Source: an uncultured Spirochaetaceae bacterium (lineage in GTDB: Bacteria; Spirochaetota; Spirochaetia; Sphaerochaetales; Sphaerochaetaceae). From it: a stretch of 64,000 nucleotides of DNA. Positions within the stretch are counted from its first letter, which is position 1. Every line of letters begins with the position of its first letter. This document shows positions 44,347 through 53,532 of this stretch, one piece after another. Under the pieces are notes generated by a model. That model saw nothing but the letters and a program-made list of their open reading frames with translations. It was not told where the DNA came from and searched no databases. Where the stretch lies: positions 248,001 to 312,000 of the forward strand of contig CALXYM010000001.1 in assembly GCA_944392965.1 (NCBI GenBank), given 5' to 3'. The position numbers were made by a program, and so were the translations under genes.

Positions 44347-46791
44347 TCAATAATCCTCTTTTATGAGCTCATCTTCCCAGATATCTGGTCGTAACGTGCC
44401 GTTTACCCTCGTCTCGTTTTCAGAAATCTCAATTTTGCCATATTTGAAATCTCGGAGTGCAGCCTTGTGCTTTTCCAGATCGTATTCCATCTCTGTCGCC
44501 ATGATCTTTTTGATGAAATCATCGAAAGAACTTGCTTCCCTTCGATCTGATACCCTGACAAATACGAAATGTCTAAGCCCCTGGCTTATGATCTCCTTGA
44601 AAGCGTTGATCCCCTTAGTTGTTAATGTGAAATCCTGGGAGAAATAGGCAGCGACATAACTTTCATCTATTCGGAAGAATGCGAATTTCCCATCGAACCT
44701 GTATTCATCATAATCTGCGACAGGGCTCCATGTATGGATATAGTGGACCATCTCCTCCTCATCTATATCATAGAACATCATACTAAGGCCTTTGTACTGT
44801 ACAACCATCGGACATGTCCCGTTTCCTGCCCAGTAGGAAGGCCTGTTCTCTCCGCTGAAGGCCCTTTCTCCAGGATGGTTGATGAAGAACTGCCTGTTCT
44901 TCTTTCCAAATGAAAGGTCGAATACATGCTGCTGATGTCCATGCTTGAAGCATTTGAACCTGATCGTCGATCCCATTGAATAACCGTTTGTCTTATAAAG
45001 GTACGTATATACGGGATTAAGTCCCTGTTTTGCTTTTACCATCAGAGCCTTACCTTCTTCGATATCCATGGTTCCAGCAGCCTCAGGGGCATAGGAGGAG
45101 AGGCACATGAGTGCTGTCGCCCTGTTAGAGCTCGTTAGGCGACCCTTCCCGAACGCGACCCAGGAGAGGAAGTTCGTTTCGATCTCCGTTCTCGATTTCA
45201 GTGTTTTTTCATAACATCTGCCATAGGATGAGGCCATTATACCCCTGTACGTATTGTTCTCAATGATGTGGAAAGTATAATCAAGTGCTTCTTTTGCCAG
45301 ACTCCTGATATCCTCATCCGGAGCAACCTCATAGAGGGTAAAGAGTCCGATAAGATCTATTGGAAGATAGGTTGCACTATTCCACTCGGCATAGTGGTAT
45401 TTATTGAAATTACCAAACCACTCGATAAGTCTTGCATAGCCTATTCCCTTCTGCTCGGCACCTGTTCTTCCAGACTGGGTGAATATATCATTTTCAAAAT
45501 GATATCCTGCAAGGTACTCTGCCGCATGGAAAAGGAATGCATGGTTCTCGCTGAAGTACCACATCACGTCATTTCCCGGCTCATCTATCCAGTAGCGGAA
45601 ATCAAGGATGGCTTTCTTTATCTCGCCATAGAGAGCATCATCATACAGCCTTCCATCCTGCATGATGCTCCATAGCATCGGAACAAGGACGAAATCCGCG
45701 CAGTCTGCCTTATCCTTTATCTTTTTAAGACTTATATTGATGAAACGCCTCGCCTCATCTGAGATGAAGCCGGCCTTTCTCATCATGACCATTGCCCTCA
45801 TGATGTGTTCATCGCCCATGCCATAAATGAAGTCTCGGGCCTCTGCTTTTCTTTCTTCAATCGTATCGGGGGCAACCTTCTCTGTCAGTGTAGATGGTGT
45901 TATGGAGAAGAATGTCTTTCTGGAGACTGTGTATCTTCCGATATCCACATGGAAGGAGAACGTGCATCCTCCCGAGGGACAGTCAGAGACTTTTGCTATG
46001 ACTGTCGAACTCTTATCTTTGTATGCTGTGAATGAGTCTTTTCCTGCCCATTTCCCTCCGACCGCGAGATCGGATGTTCCCGTTATCTTGACTTCTGTAT
46101 CTTCCTCTAAAAGTGAGCCGTCATAAAAGATTTCGAGATCCCCATCCTCATATGTGCCATGAAGGAGATAGAGGCTTTTCAGGAAGGCCTCCATTCTTTT
46201 TATGTATGCAGGATCCTCTTCAACTTCCACAAGTCCCTGAATCGGGCTCTCTCCAAGGTATCTTAGTTCAAAGAAGAAGAATACATCTCTTTCCGCAAGA
46301 TCGTCCGCATAGACTTCAAGCTTATGCATTCCCTTTGACAGGTGGACTTTGAAAACCTTCTTCTCTGCGATGTTCCTGTTATATGGAGCGAATTCAAGTA
46401 CGCTCTCCTCATCGATCCAGAGTTTGACAGCACCGCAGGTTATCATGGCGAATTCGTAATAGTCATCATCTGGAGTGGAGATGAATGTGCGTGCGTTCAC
46501 ACTGAGAATATGCGGGGTATGTATGAATGTGGAGAAATCGACACGCGTGTTCTCGAACGGGAAGTATACGTTATTATATTTCCCCTCATATCTCGTGATG
46601 GATCTTATATCCCTCGTTTTCAGGAATGCCTTTCTCACAGGATAGACGATCTGGACATAGCCCTCTCCCATGTTCACAGGAGCATAGAAGGTCTCCTTCG
46701 GGGATTCAAAATACTCTTTTCTGACATCTGTCACAATCCAGCGTGTGACGCTCTCACATCTTCTGATCGTATAGTCGAGATACTGCTGCAT
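44347..46791 (-). CDS. Large uncharacterised protein, probable carbohydrate-active enzyme
   Basis: 814-aa protein without signal peptide. Residues 1-190 are beta-rich and resemble a carbohydrate-binding or sensor-like sandwich (TFISTPDDDYYEF, LSKGMHKLEVYADDL). Residues about 310-640 are helical and toroid-like, with WYFSENHAFLFHAAEYLAGY and the repeated-looking YAEWNSATYLPIDLIGLFTLYEVA, and the end is beta-rich. HxxE-type motifs (SENHAFLFHAAEY) suggest an active site, but I do not recognise a named glycoside hydrolase or lyase family. ATG at 46791 follows GAGGAG. It is transcribed away from the AraC regulator, which may control it. Confidence 0.6.
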   Translation of the reverse strand: MQQYLDYTIRRCESVTRWIVTDVRKEYFESPKETFYAPVNMGEGYVQIVYPVRKAFLKTRDIRSITRYEGKYNNVYFPFENTRVDFSTFIHTPHILSVNARTFISTPDDDYYEFAMITCGAVKLWIDEESVLEFAPYNRNIAEKKVFKVHLSKGMHKLEVYADDLAERDVFFFFELRYLGESPIQGLVEVEEDPAYIKRMEAFLKSLYLLHGTYEDGDLEIFYDGSLLEEDTEVKITGTSDLAVGGKWAGKDSFTAYKDKSSTVIAKVSDCPSGGCTFSFHVDIGRYTVSRKTFFSITPSTLTEKVAPDTIEERKAEARDFIYGMGDEHIMRAMVMMRKAGFISDEARRFINISLKKIKDKADCADFVLVPMLWSIMQDGRLYDDALYGEIKKAILDFRYWIDEPGNDVMWYFSENHAFLFHAAEYLAGYHFENDIFTQSGRTGAEQKGIGYARLIEWFGNFNKYHYAEWNSATYLPIDLIGLFTLYEVAPDEDIRSLAKEALDYTFHIIENNTYRGIMASSYGRCYEKTLKSRTEIETNFLSWVAFGKGRLTSSNRATALMCLSSYAPEAAGTMDIEEGKALMVKAKQGLNPVYTYLYKTNGYSMGSTIRFKCFKHGHQQHVFDLSFGKKNRQFFINHPGERAFSGENRPSYWAGNGTCPMVVQYKGLSMMFYDIDEEEMVHYIHTWSPVADYDEYRFDGKFAFFRIDESYVAAYFSQDFTLTTKGINAFKEIISQGLRHFVFVRVSDRREASSFDDFIKKIMATEMEYDLEKHKAALRDFKYGKIEISENETRVNGTLRPDIWEDELIKEDY

Positions 46792-46943
46792 ATTCACTCC
46801 TCAATAGATATTGATTTTAATTACTGTAGGGCTAAATACCATCTCTTATTTGTCCCCGTTCCTGAAATAGTTCGCATTTTTTTCCTTTTTTCATGAATAA
46901 TGTGATGACTAATGGGTGATTATCAGTATGTTTTTCTCCCCAA

Positions 46944-46951
46944 TGCGTTAT
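46944..46951 (+). promoter_or_regulatory. Candidate AraC-regulator half-site, copy 1
   Basis: TGCGTTAT, 41 bases before the AraC-family gene's ATG, matches the TGCGNTAT words found before the GH28 gene. Possible autoregulatory site. Confidence 0.35.
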
Positions 46952-46991
46952 TATATTGTGTTTTTTTACCTTGAGACATAAAATCTTCTGT

Positions 46992-47897
46992 ATGGAAAAC
47001 ATACCGATAAACTCGAAGGAAGGTCTTCATCTTTATGTCAACAGAGATACAGATCCTCTCTTCCTGTTCTTTGATTACGATGTCAGATCAAAAAGCGAGA
47101 ATATGGAGTTCCAGCATTTCCACACATATTATGAGATGATGATCCTTGTCGATGAGAGCGCAGGGCATATCATCGAGGGGCAGTATTATAATCTCCTGAG
47201 AGGAGATATAGTCCTTTTAAAGCCAGGTATTCTCCATAAGACCGTGTATATCGGCAAGGAGCCAACGAAGAGGTTTATTATATCGTTTTCCCTTAAGGCG
47301 ATAGAATCCGTTCTCAGGAGCGTGAGACAGACGCTTTCCATATTCAATCTCGATGTGCCGATAATCCGCCTTCCCGTCGATGATAGTGAAGGCATGCTCT
47401 CCATCCTGTTTGAGATGTATGAGCATTGCAAGAGAAGTACGAGTTACCAGGATCTGGAAGAAATAGCGTTGCTGATGAGGTTCTTATGCAGGCTGACTGA
47501 GCTTGCACCGAGAAACCAGTATACGAATCAGACGTTTGATCATATCTCTCATAAGATATTCTCTATTTCCAGCTTCATACATAAGAATTACATGGAAGAT
47601 CTCACTCTTGATTCAATTGCAGAAAGGTTTTTCATCTCCTCCTGTTATCTGTCAAGGAAGTTTAAGGAAGTCCTGGGATTTACTCTTGTCCAGTATATTC
47701 AAATGACCCGGATAAGGAATGCACAGAAGATGCTTATCGAGTCAAATGAGAGCATACAGCTTATTGCAGAAAGATGCGGGTTTTCTTCTTTTTCCCAGTT
47801 CAACAGGGTATTTGATAAATATTGCTCCATGCCTGCCAGCGTTTTCAGGAAGAAAAGCAGGAAAGGAGAGGCCGATCTTCTCCGTCTTGATCTTTAA
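46992..47897 (+). CDS. AraC family transcriptional regulator
   Basis: 301-aa regulator. The N-terminal cupin-like sensor has FQHFHTYYEMMIL (about 38-50), a usual sugar-binding entry in the family. The C-terminal double helix-turn-helix covers about 205-300: LTLDSIAERFFISSCYLSRKF, then SIQLIAERCGFSSFSQFNRVF. The start at 46992 (MENIPINS) is chosen because the sensor begins there; a TTG at 46956 would add 12 residues. The ribosome site is weak. It sits between the 814-aa gene and the GH28 gene and probably activates the pectin genes in response to an oligosaccharide. Confidence 0.85.
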   Translation: MENIPINSKEGLHLYVNRDTDPLFLFFDYDVRSKSENMEFQHFHTYYEMMILVDESAGHIIEGQYYNLLRGDIVLLKPGILHKTVYIGKEPTKRFIISFSLKAIESVLRSVRQTLSIFNLDVPIIRLPVDDSEGMLSILFEMYEHCKRSTSYQDLEEIALLMRFLCRLTELAPRNQYTNQTFDHISHKIFSISSFIHKNYMEDLTLDSIAERFFISSCYLSRKFKEVLGFTLVQYIQMTRIRNAQKMLIESNESIQLIAERCGFSSFSQFNRVFDKYCSMPASVFRKKSRKGEADLLRLDL

Positions 47898-47935
47898 GTT
47901 ATTCCTGATTTAATTTTTTACACGAAGTAAAGAAA

Positions 47936-47954
47936 TGCGATATTTTTGCGGTAT
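47936..47954 (+). promoter_or_regulatory. Direct repeat, candidate AraC-regulator operator of the GH28 operon
   Basis: TGCGATAT and TGCGGTAT lie 11 bases apart in direct orientation, one helical turn, 67-85 bases before the GH28 ATG. AraC-type proteins bind such spaced direct half-sites near promoters. Confidence 0.5.
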
Positions 47955-48020
47955 TGAAGAAAAATTCCGCATATCTTACTACAGTTTTGTGTCATAGGAT
48001 TTAATGCAACGAGGCGTTAT

Positions 48021-49301
48021 ATGACACAGATTCTCAATGCAGTTGGTGATGGAAAGGCTGATGATACGAAGGTTGTACAGGAGGCTCTTGATAAAAGAGG
48101 GCTTGTGGTTTTTGAAAGTGGAAAGACGTATCTCTGTTCATCCCTTATCATCCATTCGGATACGACACTCTATTTTGAACCCGGTGCGATTTTAAAAGCA
48201 AGCGGGGATATCAAATCGTATATCCATCCTGCTGAGATTGACAATGATGAGAACAGGAGGGTCGGTACACCTGTCACAAGAAAACCGGCTTTCGTCTTTC
48301 TTTACGCTCTAGGGGAGAGGAACATCTCATTTGAGGGATCTGGCACCATCTCTGGTAACTGTGATGCTTTTCTTACCAGAGTGACAAGGTACCATAGAGA
48401 TTCTGAAGTGTATCCACGTCCGACAACCGTATATTTCGAGAATTGTAAGAATCTGAAGTTCACAGGGCTCACGTTCAAGGATGCGCCTTTCTGGACGATC
48501 CACACTGCAGGTTGCGACAATGTTCTTATAGATGGAATAACAATTGATAATCCTCTGGATGCCGCGAACAGTGATGGCATTGATCCTGATCATTCAAGGA
48601 ATGTGCGTATTGTGAATTCATCCATATCCTCGGCCGATGACTGTATCTGCCTTAAAAACAGTAGTGGAAACAATGAATATCATAATACCCGGGATGTCAT
48701 CATTTCCAACTGCCATCTGATGAGTACCAGCGCAGCGCTGAAAATAGGAACAGAAGGTGTTGCAGACTTTGAGAATGTCCTTGTTGAGAACTGTATCATC
48801 GAGTCCTCAAATCGCGGTATCTCCATACAGATCAGGGATTCCGGATGTGTTCGAAACGTGCATTTCAAAAATATCCTGATAGAGACAAGACGTTTCAGTC
48901 ACGAGTGGTGGGGTACAGCGGAACCCATAGCCATCACATGTTATGACAGGGATGAGGGGTCGGATGTCGGAAGTGTAGAGAACGTCAGTTTTGAGAATAT
49001 CCGCGCCAGGGGAGAGAACGGAGTCCTCCTTGCAGGTAAGGCAGGCAAGATCCGCGATATTACATTCCGGAATGTTGATATATCACTTGTGAAACACAGT
49101 AAATGGGAAACCGAGGGACATGATATCCGTCCAAAGTACGATGAACCCTCGTTTCTTGGTGGCAAGGTAGGGGTACTGGATGCCGAGAATGTTGAGAATC
49201 TGATTCTCGATGGATTTACCCATACCGTTTCCGATTATGGAAATTTTGACCGCGAGAATCCCGTCCGGTTCAAGAATGTGACAGTTCATAAGGGTAACTG
49301 A
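48021..49301 (+). CDS. Glycoside hydrolase family 28-like enzyme (polygalacturonase type)
   Basis: 426-aa right-handed beta-helix protein of the polygalacturonase/GH28 kind, without signal peptide, so probably acting on imported oligogalacturonides. Catalytic-type motifs are NSDGIDPDHS (about 178-187) and SADDCICLKNSSG (about 200-212). SAALKIGTEG and RGISIQIRDSG stand where classic members have GHG-like and RIK-like motifs. Parallel-helix repeats (VLVENCII, VHFKNILI, VSFENIRA, ITFRNVDI) run through the C-terminal half. ATG at 48021 follows GAGGCGTTAT. It begins the run that continues with the ABC importer, GH105 and epimerase. Confidence 0.82.
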   Translation: MTQILNAVGDGKADDTKVVQEALDKRGLVVFESGKTYLCSSLIIHSDTTLYFEPGAILKASGDIKSYIHPAEIDNDENRRVGTPVTRKPAFVFLYALGERNISFEGSGTISGNCDAFLTRVTRYHRDSEVYPRPTTVYFENCKNLKFTGLTFKDAPFWTIHTAGCDNVLIDGITIDNPLDAANSDGIDPDHSRNVRIVNSSISSADDCICLKNSSGNNEYHNTRDVIISNCHLMSTSAALKIGTEGVADFENVLVENCIIESSNRGISIQIRDSGCVRNVHFKNILIETRRFSHEWWGTAEPIAITCYDRDEGSDVGSVENVSFENIRARGENGVLLAGKAGKIRDITFRNVDISLVKHSKWETEGHDIRPKYDEPSFLGGKVGVLDAENVENLILDGFTHTVSDYGNFDRENPVRFKNVTVHKGN

Positions 49302-49333
49302 AAAAAATAGATTCAAAAGGAGTTCCTGTTTGT

Positions 49334-50227
49334 ATGACAAAGGTAAGGAGAAATTCTCTGGATAAAAACCAGAAGTGGGCGCTTCTGTTCTGCGCTCCGA
49401 ACATTCTTTTTTTCATTGTGTTCTTCCTTGGCCCTGCGATAATTGGAATCTACTATTCTTTCACCAATTATAACGGGCTTTTCAGGATGGATTTCATTGG
49501 CCTGCAGAATTATAAGGATCTGTTTCATGATAATGAATTCATCCTGGTGTTCCTTAATACTGTGAAGTATGTGATTGTAAGCGTTCCGATAGGATATTTT
49601 GCCGCGATTCTCCTTGCTCTTCTTCTTGTTGATGACAATATCAAATGCAATTCTCTTACCCGTGTACTCGTGTACTGGCCAACCCTTCTTTCGACAATCA
49701 TGGTAGGTATTACATGGAAGTGGATATTCGGTGAATCCTTCGGAGTCGTCAACTACCTGCTTGGTGAGTTGAACCTGACGCCCGTAAAGTGGTTCAGTGA
49801 GGCTACGAGCGCGTTCTGGACGACTGTCGTTGCCTCAACCTGGGCCGGCTGTGGTGTCAACATGCTGATATTCATCGGAGGACTTAAGCAGATTCCTGTG
49901 GATCTTTATGAAGCTGCGAGGATAGATGGTGCGAACCGGGTTCAGAGTTTCCTGCATATCACCCTTCCTGCGCTTAAACCAGTATCCTTCATGGTGATAA
50001 TGCTTTCGATAATCAATTCGTTCAAGGTGTTCGCAATGGTACAGACACTCACGAACGGAGGACCGGGAACAAGTACGACCTATGTTATCCAGTACATCTA
50101 CAAGACCGGTTTTGACAAGATGAAGGTCGGGTATGCGAGTGCCGCATCAATGATCATGTTCATCATACTGATGGTGATCTCGTTCATTCAGACAAGAATC
50201 AACGCAAGATCTGAAAAGGAGATGTGA
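49334..50227 (+). CDS. Sugar ABC transporter permease, MalF/UgpA type
   Basis: 297-aa CUT1 permease with six predicted membrane helices. The first is ALLFCAPNILFFIVFFLGPAI (about 17-37), and the EAA loop is LYEAARIDGANRVQSFLHITLP (about 195-216). It pairs with the MalG-type permease that follows after three bases. A GGAG site lies 12 bases before the ATG. Together with the binding protein at 51118 it should import pectin-derived oligosaccharides. No ATPase is encoded in this locus. Confidence 0.9.
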   Translation: MTKVRRNSLDKNQKWALLFCAPNILFFIVFFLGPAIIGIYYSFTNYNGLFRMDFIGLQNYKDLFHDNEFILVFLNTVKYVIVSVPIGYFAAILLALLLVDDNIKCNSLTRVLVYWPTLLSTIMVGITWKWIFGESFGVVNYLLGELNLTPVKWFSEATSAFWTTVVASTWAGCGVNMLIFIGGLKQIPVDLYEAARIDGANRVQSFLHITLPALKPVSFMVIMLSIINSFKVFAMVQTLTNGGPGTSTTYVIQYIYKTGFDKMKVGYASAASMIMFIILMVISFIQTRINARSEKEM

Positions 50228-50229
50228 GT

Positions 50230-51087
50230 ATGAAAAGCATTGCAGTTAACGCCAATACATTGGATAAGCGTGTAAAGCCGTCAGTTGTAGTGAAGACAGT
50301 CCTTGCGATACTCTTCGGACTGATCTGGGTCTTTCCTGTAGTATGGCTCATCATCTCCTCATTTAAGCCTGAGCGGGAGCTGTTCAGCTATCCTCTGACA
50401 TTTTTGCCGAAGGATTTCACGATAGACAATTATGTTCAGGCTTTTGAGCGGTTTGATTTCATACGATATACGTTTAATACGACGTTCATAACGATAATGG
50501 CCACGATAATCACGCTTCTGATGAGTTCGATGTGCGGTTTCGCATTGGCAAAATACCGTTATAAATGGTTGAACTTCTTCTTCATGTGTCTTCTTGCGAC
50601 TACGATGCTGCCGACGGAGATCATGATGAGCCCAAGTTTCACCGTTATTCTGAAACTCGGACTGTATAACTCCCTCTGGGGCTGTATCCTGCCGACAGTG
50701 GGAACGATGACAGGTGTGTTCCTCATGAGGCAGTTCTTCGTCTCGATTCCGAATGAGCTTCTGGAGGCTGCAAGGATAGACGGTTCAAATGAGGGAGGCA
50801 TCTTCATGCGTATCATGCTGCCTCTCTGCAGAAGCCAGCTTGCCATTCTTGCGATATTCTCGTTCCGCTGGAGATGGAATGATTACATCTGGCCGCTGCT
50901 TGCACTCGGTAATCCTGAGAAGTACACTCTTCAGCTTGCGCTGAGGACCCTCAGTGGGGCGGAAGCCGTTGACTGGAGTCTGCTGCTCTCAACATCTGTT
51001 CTCACTATGATTCCCGTTCTGATCGTTTTCATCATCTTTAATAAGCAGATCATGAATTCGAACGTTTCAAGCGGTGTGAAAGGTTAA
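50230..51087 (+). CDS. Sugar ABC transporter permease, MalG/UgpE type
   Basis: 285-aa CUT1 permease. The first helix is about residues 25-48 (LAILFGLIWVFPVVWLIIS). The EAA loop is LLEAARIDGSNEGGIFMRIMLP (about 177-198), and the end is IMNSNVSSGVKG, typical for UgpE-like members. The ATG at 50230 lies eight bases after AAGGAG; the GTG at 50224 in the same frame overlaps the previous stop and is possible. Partner of the MalF-type permease before it. Confidence 0.9.
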   Translation: MKSIAVNANTLDKRVKPSVVVKTVLAILFGLIWVFPVVWLIISSFKPERELFSYPLTFLPKDFTIDNYVQAFERFDFIRYTFNTTFITIMATIITLLMSSMCGFALAKYRYKWLNFFFMCLLATTMLPTEIMMSPSFTVILKLGLYNSLWGCILPTVGTMTGVFLMRQFFVSIPNELLEAARIDGSNEGGIFMRIMLPLCRSQLAILAIFSFRWRWNDYIWPLLALGNPEKYTLQLALRTLSGAEAVDWSLLLSTSVLTMIPVLIVFIIFNKQIMNSNVSSGVKG

Positions 51088-51117
51088 AAACTTTATCCGA
51101 AAAGGAGATAGAATATT

Positions 51118-52350
51118 ATGAAAAAGATATTGCCGTTCGTTCTGATGTTTTTTGCAGTATTCTCAGTATTTGCAAATGGTTCATCAGAAGAGAGTGATGT
51201 GGTGGAGCTTGAACTCCTGATATCTGATGATACCCTTGAGGGATCTCCTATGGCAAAAGCCATTGCTAGATTCAATGAGGAATATAAGGATAAGGGAATC
51301 CAGGTCAAGATGAACGAGATTGCCTATGCCGACCAGAAAACACAGGTTCTCAACAGGGCTAAGGCACAGGATCTTCCCGATCTTATCAAGACTTCGGATG
51401 ATAACAGCTTCTCCGATTTCGTCCTTCCTCTTGATGGTCTTGTCGATGATTCCAACTTCGCAAGAAGCGGTATAAGGCAGGGGGAACTCAAGGTCACTCC
51501 TGTGAATGTCACCGCTGTCGGCCTCATCATCAATAAGACCGCTTTCGATCAGGCTGGAGTAAGCTATCCGACAACGGAGGAGGAGAGGTGGACTTGGGAT
51601 GAGTTCCTTGCCGCTCTTGACCAGGTAGTCGCGAACTCTGACTGTGATTATGGCCTTGTCATCGATCATTCCCAGCAGAGGATCAACACGATTCTCTATC
51701 AGTTCGGATATCAGGGGATCAGCCAGGATGAGGAGAATGTTGCAACCATCTCCACAGCAAAGAAGGGACTTGATTTTATCAAGAGTCTTTATGATAGGGG
51801 ATACTCTCCTGTCTCCGCAGGACTCGGTACGGATAATGCTCAGTCGATGTTCAAGACAGGTAAGGTCGCTGCCCATATCGCAGGAAACTGGGTATATTCC
51901 GACTATACGGAGAATATAACTGACTTTGAGTGGATTCCAGTACTCATGCCTTATCAGGATGCGAAAGCAACCTGTCTTGGTGGAAACTATCTGTTCGCTT
52001 TCCAGGGAACAGGGCATGAAGAGGAGGCTGTGGAGTTCATCAACTGGTTCTACAAGCCCGAGAACTATGCTCAGTACTGTAAGGATGGAAATTACCTGCC
52101 AGGTCTGACCGGTATCGAGGTCGATTATGATGTAGAAGGAATGGAGATTTTCAACATGGAGATCAATGCGACATCAAATGCCCCTGAGCATGATGCGGAT
52201 TTCGCACGTGCAAATTCCGGAGTCACCGTCGGTAACTGTATCCGTGATGCGCACGACCAGCTTATTGCCGGAGAGATCACATCCGATGAGGCAGTTGCAT
52301 ACATCCAGAAGGTTTATAAGGATACATTCCCGTTCCTGAGCGTGGAGTAA
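51118..52350 (+). CDS. Sugar ABC transporter substrate-binding protein
   Basis: 410-aa family 1 solute-binding protein. The signal peptide ends near residue 21 (FAVFSVFANGSSEES), the form common in spirochaete binding proteins. The mature part shows AIARFNEEYKDKGIQVK, PDLIKTSDDNSFSDFVLPLD, GKVAAHIAGNWVYSDY and EEAVEFINWFYKPENY. The ligand is probably a pectin or rhamnogalacturonan oligosaccharide, inferred from the GH28 and GH105 neighbours. ATG follows AAAGGAGATAGA. A hairpin follows the gene, so it may be expressed in excess over the GH105 gene. Confidence 0.9.
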   Translation: MKKILPFVLMFFAVFSVFANGSSEESDVVELELLISDDTLEGSPMAKAIARFNEEYKDKGIQVKMNEIAYADQKTQVLNRAKAQDLPDLIKTSDDNSFSDFVLPLDGLVDDSNFARSGIRQGELKVTPVNVTAVGLIINKTAFDQAGVSYPTTEEERWTWDEFLAALDQVVANSDCDYGLVIDHSQQRINTILYQFGYQGISQDEENVATISTAKKGLDFIKSLYDRGYSPVSAGLGTDNAQSMFKTGKVAAHIAGNWVYSDYTENITDFEWIPVLMPYQDAKATCLGGNYLFAFQGTGHEEEAVEFINWFYKPENYAQYCKDGNYLPGLTGIEVDYDVEGMEIFNMEINATSNAPEHDADFARANSGVTVGNCIRDAHDQLIAGEITSDEAVAYIQKVYKDTFPFLSVE

Positions 52351-52373
52351 GTCTGAAAGCTTGATAAGCCATC

Positions 52374-52407
52374 AGGTTCCACCTGCAAAGGTGGAGCCTT
52401 AATTTTG
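52374..52407 (+). terminator. Hairpin after the sugar-binding protein gene
   Basis: AGGTTCCACC pairs with GGTGGAGCCT (one G-T pair) across loop TGCAAA, followed by TAATTTTG. Probably a partial terminator or mRNA stabiliser inside the operon. Confidence 0.65.
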
Positions 52408-52421
52408 ACAAGGTACAGGAT

Positions 52422-53531
52422 ATGAAAACTATAGAGAGTATTATTGATAGGAAAATAGATGAATTGAGTAAGGGCTTTAAGTCCGTGTTGTATGATGTTG
52501 ATGAGAATTTTCTCTCTGACATGAAGACCAGGAACATCGCAGGAGATGATGCGAGGCATTACATGTTCTGGGAATGGACCCAAGGGGTCGGGCTCTATGG
52601 TTTTTATATGTTGTATGATCTGACAGGCAAGAAGGAATATCTTGATCTGCTCGAAGATTATTATCAGAGATGTTTCGAGATCGGGCTGCCTGCGAAGAAT
52701 GTGAATACATGTGCTCCTATGCTCACCCTCGCATTGCTTGCAGATAAGAGTGGGAACAAGGAACAGCTTGAATTATGCAGAGAGTGGGCTGACTGGATCC
52801 TTACCAAGATGCCAAGAACGGAGGACGGCGGATATCAGCATCTTACCTCCGATACTTTGAATAACGGAGAACTATGGGATGACACGCTTTTCATGTGTGT
52901 TCTTTTCCTTGCCGTCATGGGGCGCATTACGGGAGAGGAGAAGTACACCGAGGAGGCGATTTTCCAGGTCCTGATCCATCAGAAGTATCTTTCTGATAAC
53001 AAGACCGGTCTCTGGTATCATGGTTGGACATATAACGGAAGAAATAATTTCGTAGACGCGTTCTGGGGGCGTGGAAATTGCTGGATAACAGCATTCATTC
53101 CTCTTTTCCAGGAATATGTGGAGGTCTCACCGTCATTGAAGAAGTATCTGAATGTGCTTCTGAAAAACCAGTGTGACTCCCTTCTCACTTTCCAGGATGA
53201 GAATACCGGGCTCTGGCATACTCTTGTCGATGATGAGTCATCCTACCTTGAGGTGAGCGCCTCCTGCGGTTTTGGTTTCGGTATGCTTCGTGCATGGCAT
53301 AACGGACTTCTCGGAGAGGAATATAGGGATTCCGCGATGAAAGCACTTGACAGCATCCTCGACAATATCCGGGATGATGGCGTCGTCACAATGGTCTCTT
53401 ATGGTACCCCCATGGGAAGAGAGAGCAAGAACTTCTATAAGGAGATTCCGTACAGGAACATGCCTTACGGGTCGGCTCTTGCACTTCTTTATCTTTTCGA
53501 GGTGAAGAAGGAACTTTCATTGAGAGGTTGA
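52422..53531 (+). CDS. GH105 unsaturated rhamnogalacturonyl/uronyl hydrolase (YteR/YesR-like)
   Basis: 369-aa (alpha/alpha)6-barrel hydrolase that removes the unsaturated uronic acid left by pectin lyases. Typical parts are MFWEWTQGVGLYGFYMLYDLTG (about 47-68), the WDDTLFMCVLFLAVMGRITG stretch (about 151-170) containing a catalytic-type Asp, WYHGWTYNGRNNFVDAFWGRGNCW (about 198-221), and LEVSASCGFGFGMLRA. No signal peptide, so cytoplasmic. It works after the importer in this operon. ATG 52422; the ribosome site is not strong. Confidence 0.88.
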   Translation: MKTIESIIDRKIDELSKGFKSVLYDVDENFLSDMKTRNIAGDDARHYMFWEWTQGVGLYGFYMLYDLTGKKEYLDLLEDYYQRCFEIGLPAKNVNTCAPMLTLALLADKSGNKEQLELCREWADWILTKMPRTEDGGYQHLTSDTLNNGELWDDTLFMCVLFLAVMGRITGEEKYTEEAIFQVLIHQKYLSDNKTGLWYHGWTYNGRNNFVDAFWGRGNCWITAFIPLFQEYVEVSPSLKKYLNVLLKNQCDSLLTFQDENTGLWHTLVDDESSYLEVSASCGFGFGMLRAWHNGLLGEEYRDSAMKALDSILDNIRDDGVVTMVSYGTPMGRESKNFYKEIPYRNMPYGSALALLYLFEVKKELSLRG

Positions 53532-53532
53532 T

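Noticed and set aside
44363-46896. Plus-strand open frames opposite the 814-aa gene
   Set aside because: No ribosome sites or family features; shadows of the minus-strand gene.
51184-52017. 277-codon minus-strand frame opposite the sugar-binding protein
   Set aside because: It is antisense to an intact, recognisable binding protein and has no protein-like motifs.
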